DNA of 5,710 nucleotides from Planctomycetota bacterium (GCA_019347795.1 JAHWKS010000430.1:1-5710); one strand, 5' to 3'. Positions 1-5,440 are shown, counted from the first letter of the stretch. Notes: generated by a model not told the origin, from the sequence alone. Translations and numbers: made by a program.

Positions 1-86
1 AGCCGCTGCGGGTGCTCCATCAAGAGGAACGACGTGTCCGGCTTGCGGCGAAAGACGATCACGCCGCACGATTTCACTTCATCCAT
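1..86 (-). CDS. NUDIX hydrolase, N-terminal fragment (runs off left edge)
   Basis: Only the first 28 codons are present; the gene continues past the left edge. Read on the minus strand from the ATG at 86, the protein begins MDEVKSCGVIVFRR and goes on through FLLMEHPQR. This G-V-I-(V/I)-F-R beta strand, followed by a hydrophobic strand and a short loop, is the usual opening of NUDIX proteins, especially those annotated as bis(5'-nucleosyl)-tetraphosphatase, which cleave diadenosine tetraphosphate. The diagnostic NUDIX box (GX5EX7REUXEEXGU) would lie outside the window, so the family call is an inference from the N-terminus alone. The start codon sits inside a perfect 10-base palindrome (81-90) and lies 3 bases after the stop of the propeller gene, so the two are probably co-transcribed and translationally coupled. 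No clear Shine-Dalgarno site precedes it. Confidence 0.65.
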   Translation of the reverse strand, partial: MDEVKSCGVIVFRRKPDTSFLLMEHPQR

Positions 87-89
87 GGA

Positions 90-1145
90 TCAGGGGAGCT
101 TAAAGTCGGCGATGAAGAGTTGGCTCTGGCCGTCGTCGGTGCGGGTGCTGGTCCACATCAGCTTCTTGCCGTCGGGCGAGAACACAGGCAGCACGTCGGC
201 CGCGGGAGAGTCGGTCACGCGGATCGGCTCGCCGGTCTGGAACTTGCTGTCCTTCACCTCGTAGCGGACCATCCACAGGTCGTAGTTGGGCCGGGCCCGG
301 GGATTGGAGTGATCGGCGCCCGACCAGATGATATACGGCGCCGTGGGATGCCAGTACGGCCCCCAATTCACGCCTTCATTGTCGGTCAGCGCCTGCTCGT
401 GCTTGCCGTCCACGCCGATCACGTAGATTTGCAGGTAGTTTTCCTTCTTGCGGTCGCTGCGGAAGACGATCCACTGGTTGTCGGGCGAGATGAACGGGCC
501 GCCGTCGTAGCCGGGAGCGTCGGTCAACTGGCGCTCATCGCGGCCGTCGGCGTCCATGATGTAGATGTCCGGATCGCCATCGCGGTCGCTGCAGAAGGCG
601 ATGCTCTTGCCGTCGGGAGACCAGGCGCCTTCGGCATCGTAACCTTTGGCCTCGGTCAGGCGGCGGAGGATTTCGCCGCTCCGCTTCGCCTCAAAGATGT
701 CCATGTAGGGGTCGAAGTCCCATGAGTACCGGCGCCGTCGGCCGGACTTTCGATCTTCCTCCTGCTGGCGAATCGCCTGGTCCTCGGTCGCCTCCAGCAT
801 CGGATCGAGATGGCTGGAGGCGAAGAGAATCCGCACCCCGTCGGGCGAGAAATAGGCGCACGTCGTGCGGCCGCGGCCGGTGCTCACGAGCGTCGGCTCG
901 CCGCCCTTAAGCGGCTGGGTATAAATCTGGTAGAACGGATACTCTTGCGGGACCGCCTGATAGATGATCGTCTCGCTCTCGGGCGAGAAGTAGCCTTCGC
1001 CCGCTTTGACGAAGCCTTCGGTCACCTGCCGCGGACTGCAAAAATATTGCGACTCCAACTCCGACAGCTCCGGCTGCTCGGCCGCCGCGGCGGCGGCGAG
1101 AGCCACGGCGATTGAGAATGACAAACCACGAATCAGTGCAACCAC
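90..1145 (-). CDS. TolB-like beta-propeller protein, exported
   Basis: Protein of about 351 residues made of WD40-like/PD40 (TolB-type) propeller repeats. Visible blade signatures are FSP near 53, FSPDG near 99, WSPDGK near 175, ISPDN near 219, WHPTAP near 265 and FSPDGKK near 322; the clearest blade carries CSDRDGDPDIYIMDADG followed by RQLT. The N-terminus (LIRGLSFSIAVALAAAAAAEQ) is a typical Sec signal peptide with likely cleavage just before EQ, so the mature protein should be periplasmic or exported. I chose the GTG start at 1145 because a GGGAG Shine-Dalgarno site lies 8 bases upstream and the signal peptide then starts correctly. The ATG at 1202 adds 19 residues unlike a signal peptide and would overlap the divergent gene. 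A charged insertion (about residues 112-145, containing RKSGRRRR) interrupts the blades. There is no N-terminal TolB domain and no tol/pal neighbour, so this is a stand-alone propeller, perhaps a scaffold or ligand-binding protein. It is probably in one operon with the downstream NUDIX gene. Confidence 0.85.
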   Translation of the reverse strand: MVALIRGLSFSIAVALAAAAAAEQPELSELESQYFCSPRQVTEGFVKAGEGYFSPESETIIYQAVPQEYPFYQIYTQPLKGGEPTLVSTGRGRTTCAYFSPDGVRILFASSHLDPMLEATEDQAIRQQEEDRKSGRRRRYSWDFDPYMDIFEAKRSGEILRRLTEAKGYDAEGAWSPDGKSIAFCSDRDGDPDIYIMDADGRDERQLTDAPGYDGGPFISPDNQWIVFRSDRKKENYLQIYVIGVDGKHEQALTDNEGVNWGPYWHPTAPYIIWSGADHSNPRARPNYDLWMVRYEVKDSKFQTGEPIRVTDSPAADVLPVFSPDGKKLMWTSTRTDDGQSQLFIADFKLP

Positions 1146-1153
1146 GACTGCGT

Positions 1154-1158
1154 CTCCC
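1154..1158 (-). promoter_or_regulatory. Shine-Dalgarno site of the propeller gene
   Basis: GGGAG on the minus strand, 8 bases before the GTG at 1145. It decides the start: no comparable site precedes the ATG at 1202 or the in-frame TTG codons between them. Confidence 0.6.
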
Positions 1159-1190
1159 AAGGTTGTTCCAGGCGACAAATTCCGACGCCG

Positions 1191-1196
1191 ATTATA
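1191..1196 (-). promoter_or_regulatory. Possible -10 box (TATAAT) for the propeller operon, in a divergent promoter region
   Basis: The minus strand reads a perfect TATAAT here, placing a transcription start near 1184 and a leader of about 40 bases before the GTG at 1145. The -35 position (about 1214-1219) reads TTTTGG, which is poor. On the plus strand the same A/T patch gives GATTAT, a 4-of-6 match to a -10 box only 5 bases before the ATG at 1201. The patch could therefore serve both directions, with the plus-strand gene read from a leaderless or nearly leaderless transcript. Promoter calls in GC-rich bacteria from one hexamer are uncertain. Confidence 0.35.
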
Positions 1197-1200
1197 TCCC

Positions 1201-1755
1201 ATGAAAATCTACACCAAAACCGGCGACGGGGGAGACACGGGCCTCTTCGCCGGTCCGCGGGTGCGAAAGGATCATCCGCGAATCGAAGCGTACGGGACAG
1301 CGGACGAACTGAACTCGGTGCTGGGCGTGGTCCGGGCAGGGGACCCGCCACAACAGCTTGATGACGTATTGTCCTCGGTGCAGCACGAACTCTTTGCCCT
1401 GGGGGCCGAACTGGCGACGCCCGAGCCGCAGGAGCATGGCATGGAGTTGCTGGGCTCGGCGCACATCGAGCGGTTGGAGCGGACGATCGACAAGTTCGAG
1501 GCCGACCTGCCGCCGCTTCGCCAGTTCATCTTGCCCGGCGGAGTGCGTGCGGCCGCCGAGTTGCACTTCGCCCGCACCGTTTGCCGCCGCGCCGAACGCT
1601 GCCTGGTGACGCTGGCGGACTCGCCGGAGGAGCACGTGCGCCGGGAGGCAATCGTCTACCTCAACCGCCTCAGTGATCTGCTCTTCGTTCTGGCCCGCTG
1701 GGCCAACCGCGACGCCGGCCGCGAAGATATTCCGTGGCGGAAGGAGGCGCCGTGA
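1201..1755 (+). CDS. pduO: PduO-type cob(I)alamin adenosyltransferase
   Basis: Protein of 184 residues, the normal length for the family. It transfers the adenosyl group of ATP to cob(I)alamin to make adenosylcobalamin (coenzyme B12) in the cytoplasm; the bacterial enzymes are homotrimers. The motifs are in order: TGDGGDTGLF at 7-16 (ATP-binding N-terminal loop), RIEAYGTADELNS at 27-39, FILPGG at 109-114, ARTVCRRAER at 124-133 and YLNRLSD at 153-159 in the last helix. The start is secure because the family begins with the MKIYTKTGDGG pattern. No Shine-Dalgarno site is visible in front of it, and the 55-base gap to the divergent gene leaves no room for a cobalamin riboswitch. The stop overlaps the start of the biotin ligase gene by 4 bases, so the two are probably translated in a coupled way. 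Likely clients are methylmalonyl-CoA mutase or other B12 enzymes encoded elsewhere. Confidence 0.95.
   Translation: MKIYTKTGDGGDTGLFAGPRVRKDHPRIEAYGTADELNSVLGVVRAGDPPQQLDDVLSSVQHELFALGAELATPEPQEHGMELLGSAHIERLERTIDKFEADLPPLRQFILPGGVRAAAELHFARTVCRRAERCLVTLADSPEEHVRREAIVYLNRLSDLLFVLARWANRDAGREDIPWRKEAP
1741..1747 (+). promoter_or_regulatory. Shine-Dalgarno site of birA, inside the end of pduO
   Basis: AAGGAGG, a near-perfect anti-16S match, lies 4 bases before the GTG at 1752. It favours this GTG over the in-frame GTG at 1734, which has no such site. It is the strongest ribosome-binding site in the window. Confidence 0.7.
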
Positions 1756-2531
1756 CGCCTTTCGACCTGGAGCGTCTGCGGCGCGCGACGTTCCTCCGGC
1801 ACATCGAGTACATCGAAGAAACCGCCTCCACCAACACGCTCGCGGCGGCGCTGGCCGACCAGAATGACCACCCTTTGCCGCTTCTCGTGCTGACGGCCCG
1901 GCAGACCGCCGGCCGGGGGCGCGGCGCCAATCGCTGGTGGTCGAGCGAAGGAGCGTTGACGTTCTCCCTCGTCCTCGACGCCGCCGGCGAGCAGCTATCG
2001 CCGACGCGGCGGCCGCTGATTTCGCTCGCAGCCGGCCTGGCGGTGTGCGAGGCGCTGCACGAGTTGCTGCCCGAAGGGCACTTCGGCGTGAAGTGGCCCA
2101 ATGACGTGCACCTGGACGGGAGGAAAGTCTGCGGCATTCTGGTCGAGTCGGCCGCGCGCGGCGAGCGGCTGGTGATCGGCGTGGGGATGAACGTCAATAA
2201 TCCCACCTCCGAGGCGCCGGAGGAGATCGCCGCGCGAGCCGCCTCGCTACGCGACGCCGCGGGATGTTTCTTCAATTTCACTGATGTGCTTGCCCGAACG
2301 CTCCGTCACCTCGAATGCCAGTGGCGAACGCTTCTCGCCGGCGATTCGGTGCTCATCGACAACCTGCGAAGCCGTTGCGTGCTGACCGGCCGTACGGTGA
2401 CGATTGTGGCCGGTTCACAGCGGCATACCGGTCTTTGCCGGGGCATCGCCGGCGACGGCGCCTTAACGATCGAGACGGCTGGAGGTCGCAGCCGAATCTA
2501 TGCCGGCGTCGTGGAGTACATCGACGTGTAA
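1752..2531 (+). CDS. birA: Biotin--[acetyl-CoA-carboxylase] ligase, monofunctional
   Basis: Protein of 259 residues that activates biotin with ATP and attaches it to the lysine of biotin carboxyl carrier proteins. Key motifs: ETASTNT at about 24-30 (biotin pocket), TARQTAGRGRGANRWWS at about 48-64 (biotinyl-AMP binding loop of the GRGRxxR type), KWPND at 114-118 with the catalytic lysine, GILVE at 128-132, and GVGMNVNNP at about 143-151. A small C-terminal domain (about 205-259) matches the SH3-like BirA_C fold. E. coli BirA has about 321 residues with an N-terminal helix-turn-helix; that domain is absent here, so this is a class I ligase that cannot repress biotin genes by itself. The start is GTG, sharing the bases GTGA with the stop of pduO. 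Probable clients are the carrier subunits of acetyl-CoA or propionyl-CoA carboxylase. Confidence 0.95.
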   Translation: MTPFDLERLRRATFLRHIEYIEETASTNTLAAALADQNDHPLPLLVLTARQTAGRGRGANRWWSSEGALTFSLVLDAAGEQLSPTRRPLISLAAGLAVCEALHELLPEGHFGVKWPNDVHLDGRKVCGILVESAARGERLVIGVGMNVNNPTSEAPEEIAARAASLRDAAGCFFNFTDVLARTLRHLECQWRTLLAGDSVLIDNLRSRCVLTGRTVTIVAGSQRHTGLCRGIAGDGALTIETAGGRSRIYAGVVEYIDV

Positions 2532-2631
2532 AGCCGGTCGTTCAAAGTCTGAAGGCGCGGATCGTGCATTCGGCACAACCTTTGCTCCTTTCGTCCCACG
2601 GGCGTCCGCAGGTTCTCCGGAACGGTCGCGC

Positions 2632-3669
2632 ATGAACATTACGCTCCTGGTCTACCTGGAAAACGGCTCGGAAGAACACGATAGCTCAGTCGATGAGATC
2701 GCCGACGCGCTGCGGGAAGCGGGGCACAAGCCGTCAATCTTCGGCGTCCGCGGCGACCTGAACAAGCTGATCGCCGGATTGCGGCGCCGGCGGCCTGATT
2801 TGATTTTCAACCTGCTGGAGCAGTTCAACGACCAGCAGCTTGGATTGGTGGAGGCTACCGCGGTTCTCGAGTTGCTCGGCATCCCGTACACGGGCGGCGG
2901 CGCCGGCGAGTTGTTTCTGCAAGAGGATAAGACGCTCACCAAGAAGCTGCTTGCCTATGAAGGACTGCTCTACCCCGACTTCGCGGTTTTTTCCAAAGAG
3001 GCGGAATTGGAAACCGGCGGCAACCTTCGGCTGCCGCTGTTTGTGAAGCCGTTGCGGCTGGACTCTTCGCTGGGAATTGAGGGCTCAAAGTCGCTCGTGC
3101 GCACCACGACGGAACTGATGGAGCAAGTCCTGCGCATTCATCGTGAGCTGAACGACGCCGCCCTATGCGAGGAGTACATCGACGGCCGGGAGTTCTACAT
3201 CGGCGTGCTGGGCAATCACGAGCCGCTCGCCTTTCCGCCCATCGAAATCGACTTCTCGGAGATGCCCGAGGACGCGCCGCACGTTCTCGATGCGAAAGCC
3301 AAGTTCGACCAATCGACGCCGGAGTATCAGGGCACAAAGCCGGTGGTGGCGGAAATCGACGACCAGCTTCGCGCCCGGCTCCAGCAAGTCGCCCTCGACG
3401 CCTGCCGCGCGCTGCGGGTGAAGGACTACGCCCGAGTGGATCTCCGTGTGGCGGAAACCGGCGACATCTACATCCTGGAAGTCAACGCCAACTGCTACCT
3501 GGAGCGAGAGAGCGAGTACGCCATGGCCGCCGCCGCCGCGGGCATCGAATACACGGACTTGATCGGCCGCATCGTGGAGCACGCGCTGGAGCGCCGGAAG
3601 ATCAAGAGCCGCCGTATTGGCGCCCGCCGCACCAAGTCCCGCAAACCGAAGCGCCCCGCCCCCGTATAA
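2632..3669 (+). CDS. D-Ala-D-Ala ligase-like ATP-grasp enzyme with basic C-terminal tail
   Basis: Protein of 345 residues with the three-domain layout of D-alanine--D-alanine ligase. Supporting segments: LLGIPYTGGG at 81-90, DKTLTKKLLA at 99-108, PLFVKPLRLDSSLGI at 135-149 (ATP-binding lysine 139), CEEYIDGREFYIGVLG at 179-194 (adenine-contacting EE pair), an omega-loop equivalent with DAKAKFD at 220-226, and the metal ligands Asp270, Glu283 and Asn285 in RVDLRV and ILEVNAN. The family joins a carboxylate to an amine through an acyl phosphate. Two substrate regions differ from true Ddl: the HGxxGEDG segment is replaced by NLLEQFND (60-67), and the loop after the Asn reads ANCYLE instead of the usual (S/L)PG. 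The last 25 residues carry 13 Lys/Arg. It is probably a peptide or amino-acid ligase with another substrate. The ATG at 2632 fits the family N-terminus (MNITLLVY); the ribosome site is weak. A separate promoter in the 100-base gap after birA is possible but none is clear. Confidence 0.85.
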   Translation: MNITLLVYLENGSEEHDSSVDEIADALREAGHKPSIFGVRGDLNKLIAGLRRRRPDLIFNLLEQFNDQQLGLVEATAVLELLGIPYTGGGAGELFLQEDKTLTKKLLAYEGLLYPDFAVFSKEAELETGGNLRLPLFVKPLRLDSSLGIEGSKSLVRTTTELMEQVLRIHRELNDAALCEEYIDGREFYIGVLGNHEPLAFPPIEIDFSEMPEDAPHVLDAKAKFDQSTPEYQGTKPVVAEIDDQLRARLQQVALDACRALRVKDYARVDLRVAETGDIYILEVNANCYLERESEYAMAAAAAGIEYTDLIGRIVEHALERRKIKSRRIGARRTKSRKPKRPAPV

Positions 3670-3670
3670 A

Positions 3671-3690
3671 TCACTTGCTCCGCGAATGAC
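3671..3690 (+). repeat. Degenerate REP-like palindrome, copy A
   Basis: Directly after the stop of the ATP-grasp gene lies tcacttgctccgcgaatgac. It differs at two positions from the perfect palindrome tcactcgc-tcc-gcgagtgac seen elsewhere in the window, leaving one mismatch and one G.T pair in the stem. Its loop is tcc, so it is in the opposite orientation to copy B about 80 bases to the right. Confidence 0.55.
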
Positions 3691-3694
3691 TACC

Positions 3695-3712
3695 CGCTTG
3701 CGACAGCAAGCG
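3695..3712 (+). terminator. Hairpin downstream of the ATP-grasp gene, possible terminator
   Basis: Perfect 7-bp stem cgcttgc / gcaagcg around the loop gaca, starting 26 bases after the stop codon. No T-run follows, so it is not a classical Rho-independent terminator. It may protect the 3' end of the mRNA or help Rho-independent release weakly. Confidence 0.35.
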
Positions 3713-3770
3713 AAGAAACGAAAGTTTGCCGTTTGCGCAGGTCAGCGGATCGCGGCGCGAGCCGAAGATT

Positions 3771-3793
3771 GGTCACTCGCGGAGCGAGTGACC
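3771..3793. repeat. REP-like palindrome, copy B, between convergent genes
   Basis: Perfect inverted repeat with 10-bp arms ggtcactcgc / gcgagtgacc around gga. It ends 11 bases before the end of the convergent metallopeptidase gene and could act as a two-way transcription stop, although no T-run is present on either side. Its 15-base core (3775-3789) recurs exactly, in reverse orientation, in copy E at 5414-5428. Confidence 0.75.
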
Positions 3794-3803
3794 CACATTG
3801 AGG

Positions 3804-4835
3804 CTACGCCAGATAGCTTCCGCGGTGCACATAGTTCGTCGCCAGCGACGTGACGAACGTGGTGACCGCCACGGCCGCCTCGACTTCCCGGTCCAGGGGA
3901 TAGACCTGTTGCAGTTCGTCGGCGATTTCCGCCATCCGCCGCAGGAGGAGCCGTGTCCGCTCGGGGAAATGGCCGGTCCAGCGATAGACGTCGGCCATCA
4001 GGCTCTGCTCCAGGCGCCGGATCAACTCAGAAGCGGCGTGGCGAGGGACTTCGGGATGGCTCTCCTCGGCCCGCCCTAAGTCTTCGAAGATCGCCCGTAA
4101 CGAGCCTTCCAGCCCGACCGGCAAGTCTTCGCTTTCGACGGCGTCGCGGCGGTAATATTGCTCGACCGATACCGCCAGCTCCCCCACGTCCTCATCCAGC
4201 TCCACCTCCGACACAAGCGGCTCGCAGTCGGCCAGCTCGGCCATCTTGCGATCGCAATACTCCAGCTTCGCCAAAGCTTTGGGCCAGCCGGCGTATCGGG
4301 ATCGCCAGTCGCTCTCGGGCGTCATCCACACGGCGAACGTCTCGGACCAATCTTCATCGGGGTGCTTCTGCGCGTACCAGCCCGGCAGGTGCACCACGTA
4401 CCGCGTGCTGAAGGGGGCCGGCCGATAGTCCTCGACGTAGGGCTGTGTCAGTGATCCGAAGTGTTTGATCCACTCCTCGTCGTTGTAAAGCTTGTACGCG
4501 TAATTGACGACGTGCCCCATCTCGTGCCGGAAATACCGCAGGATATCGGCGTCGCTCACGCCTTCCACGTGCCCCACGTGCCGGGCATGGACTTCAACCA
4601 GCTCCGGATGCGCCAGATAAAACGGAATGCCGATGACGATCGTTCCAAACGGCACGCCCCACTCGGTGGAGAGATGAAACTCCGGCCGCAGCCGGCAAAC
4701 GCCCGCTTGCCGGAGCTCCTGCTCAAACTGCCGGATGAGCGGCGCCAGCCGGGTCCCTTCGATCGTGAGGCCCAGGTCGCGAATGGGCTTCGAGCGAAAA
4801 TTTCCCTCGTGAAAAGGCGGCGATGCGGAGGACAT
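3804..4835 (-). CDS. Putative zinc metallopeptidase-like protein (HEMGH)
   Basis: Protein of 343 residues with no signal peptide, so probably cytoplasmic. I cannot assign it to a named family with confidence; similar proteins are annotated as hypothetical or putative zinc-binding metallopeptidase. The region at 99-112 (LRYFRHEMGHVVNY) contains the HExxH motif at 104-108, with Glu105 as the likely catalytic base. About 57 residues later WSETFAVWM (163-171) offers Glu165 as a third zinc ligand, the gluzincin arrangement. Before it lies a beta-rich segment, WGVPFGTIVIGIPFYLAHPEL (about 59-79). The C-terminal half (about 185-325) is helical and acidic, with no catalytic motif that I recognise; VELDEDVGEL and EDLGRAEESH are typical. 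I chose the ATG at 4835; upstream in-frame sequence to 5072 looks non-coding. No good Shine-Dalgarno site precedes the ATG. The gene stands alone, convergent with the ATP-grasp gene, so context says little about substrate. Confidence 0.8.
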   Translation of the reverse strand: MSSASPPFHEGNFRSKPIRDLGLTIEGTRLAPLIRQFEQELRQAGVCRLRPEFHLSTEWGVPFGTIVIGIPFYLAHPELVEVHARHVGHVEGVSDADILRYFRHEMGHVVNYAYKLYNDEEWIKHFGSLTQPYVEDYRPAPFSTRYVVHLPGWYAQKHPDEDWSETFAVWMTPESDWRSRYAGWPKALAKLEYCDRKMAELADCEPLVSEVELDEDVGELAVSVEQYYRRDAVESEDLPVGLEGSLRAIFEDLGRAEESHPEVPRHAASELIRRLEQSLMADVYRWTGHFPERTRLLLRRMAEIADELQQVYPLDREVEAAVAVTTFVTSLATNYVHRGSYLA

Positions 4836-4875
4836 GGCGGCAGACGGCGACGAAAGACATAAACCCGCTACTGGG

Positions 4876-4905
4876 ATTTTAGCGAGCGACCACGTGACGC
4901 CACAA
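4876..4905 (-). promoter_or_regulatory. Possible promoter of the metallopeptidase-like gene
   Basis: On the minus strand TTGTGG (4905-4900) is followed after 18 bases by TAAAAT (4881-4876), a 5-of-6 match to the -10 consensus. Transcription would start near 4870, giving a leader of about 35 bases. The rest of the 260-base gap up to the tRNA (4836-5095) shows nothing else that I can support, apart from a TTGACG at 5005-5010 without a good -10 box for the tRNA. Confidence 0.3.
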
Positions 4906-5095
4906 TCGCGTGAACCTTGTTTGCGCCGAGGGCATCCTCCTCTTTGTACTTCGCTTATCAACGGCGTCGTGATTGCGGCGCCGAAGGCATATTCAGGCAT
5001 CGATTTGACGTCGTCACGCCAGCGGCGCGCTTGGCCTTTGTTCGCAAGGTCGGCCTCGCGTGTTCCGTGCATGGGTTCTGACCGGCGCCGTCTGA

Positions 5096-5167
5096 TCGTG
5101 GTTAGCTCAATGGGAGAGCGTCAGGCTGCAAACCTGAAAGTTGCTGGTTCGACTCCAGTACCACAGA
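5096..5167 (+). tRNA. tRNA-Cys (anticodon GCA), atypical acceptor stem
   Basis: Cloverleaf read by eye: D stem gctc/gagc (5105-5108, 5116-5119), anticodon stem tcagg/cctga (5121-5125, 5133-5137) around ctgcaaa with anticodon GCA at 5128-5130, variable loop 5138-5142, T stem gctgg/ccagt (5143-5147, 5155-5159; the first pair is G.T) around ttcgact. The conserved U8-A14, A15-U48, G18G19, T54-A58 and C56 positions are present. The acceptor stem is weaker: five good pairs gtggt/accac, then a C-A mismatch and a T.G pair at its end. Position 73 would be A, whereas bacterial tRNA-Cys normally has U73, the main CysRS identity base. The 3' CCA is not encoded. It may be a functional but divergent tRNA, a specialised one, or a decaying copy; the tight D, anticodon and T arms argue against random sequence. 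Confidence 0.75.
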
Positions 5168-5206
5168 CCGCCGATCGAGAGATTGGCTCCCGGGCGCGCA
5201 AGCGCC

Positions 5207-5224
5207 TGCACGCGAGAGCGTGCA
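5207..5224 (+). terminator. GNRA-type hairpin after the tRNA, possible 3' end or terminator
   Basis: Perfect 7-bp stem tgcacgc / gcgtgca closed by a GAGA tetraloop, about 40 bases after the tRNA. No T-run follows. It could mark the 3' end of the tRNA transcript or be another unrelated palindrome. Confidence 0.3.
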
Positions 5225-5267
5225 ACACCATCGGCCCAACGGCGGCAACGCGACCGGCGAGTCCGCC

Positions 5268-5329
5268 AGTGTGGGTCACTCGCTGGAGCGAGTGACCATT
5301 GTCTGCTCGCGGAGCGAGCAGCCCACACT
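5268..5329. repeat. Composite REP-like element: copies C and D within an outer inverted repeat
   Basis: Two hairpins stand side by side. Copy C (5274-5297) has perfect 11-bp arms ggtcactcgct / agcgagtgacc around gg. Copy D (5303-5321) has perfect 8-bp arms ctgctcgc / gcgagcag around gga. An 8-bp inverted repeat, agtgtggg (5268-5275) and cccacact (5322-5329), encloses both. Copies B and D share the 13-base core ctcgcggagcgag exactly. The layout resembles a BIME-type pair of REP units. Confidence 0.75.
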
Positions 5330-5403
5330 CGGCAGCGCCAAGGAACGCCTTGCAGCACGCGGATTCCGCCGGCCCCGGCTCTTGCGCCTCCGCGGCTGAA
5401 GCC

Positions 5404-5440
5404 CAGTGTGGTCACTCGCTCCGCGAGTTGCCCCACGCTG
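5404..5440. repeat. REP-like element, copy E
   Basis: Inner perfect stem actcgc / gcgagt around tcc (5414-5428), and an outer stem cagtgtgg (5404-5411) with ccacgctg (5433-5440) that pairs along its whole length with one G.T. The inner core is the exact reverse complement of the core of copy B, and the outer arm repeats the outer arm of the C/D composite, so arm and core move together as one unit. Confidence 0.7.

Noticed and set aside
12..725. A 237-codon open frame on the plus strand, opposite the propeller gene
   Set aside because: It is antisense to a gene with clear propeller repeats and a signal peptide. Its Val/Ala/His/Gly-rich product shows no domain; it is a GC-rich shadow frame.
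1143..1203. Cobalamin riboswitch in front of the adenosyltransferase
   Set aside because: The gap is too short for the roughly 200-base structure and no B12-box sequence is visible.
1670..2281. A 203-codon open frame on the minus strand, opposite birA
   Set aside because: Ser/Arg/Ala-rich, no motif, and antisense to a gene with all biotin ligase motifs.
3163..3582. A 139-codon minus-strand frame inside the ATP-grasp gene
   Set aside because: Opposite the conserved catalytic region of the ATP-grasp enzyme and without recognisable features.
3771..3793. Classical Rho-independent terminator at the palindrome between the convergent genes
   Set aside because: The stem is strong but no T-run follows on either strand, and the same sequence recurs at other sites as a repeat family. 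Termination remains possible but is not the best primary label.
4836..5072. N-terminal extension of the metallopeptidase-like protein to an ATG at 5072
   Set aside because: The extra 79 residues look like translated intergenic DNA and would bury the likely promoter. The ATG at 4835 leads straight into the ordered part of the protein.
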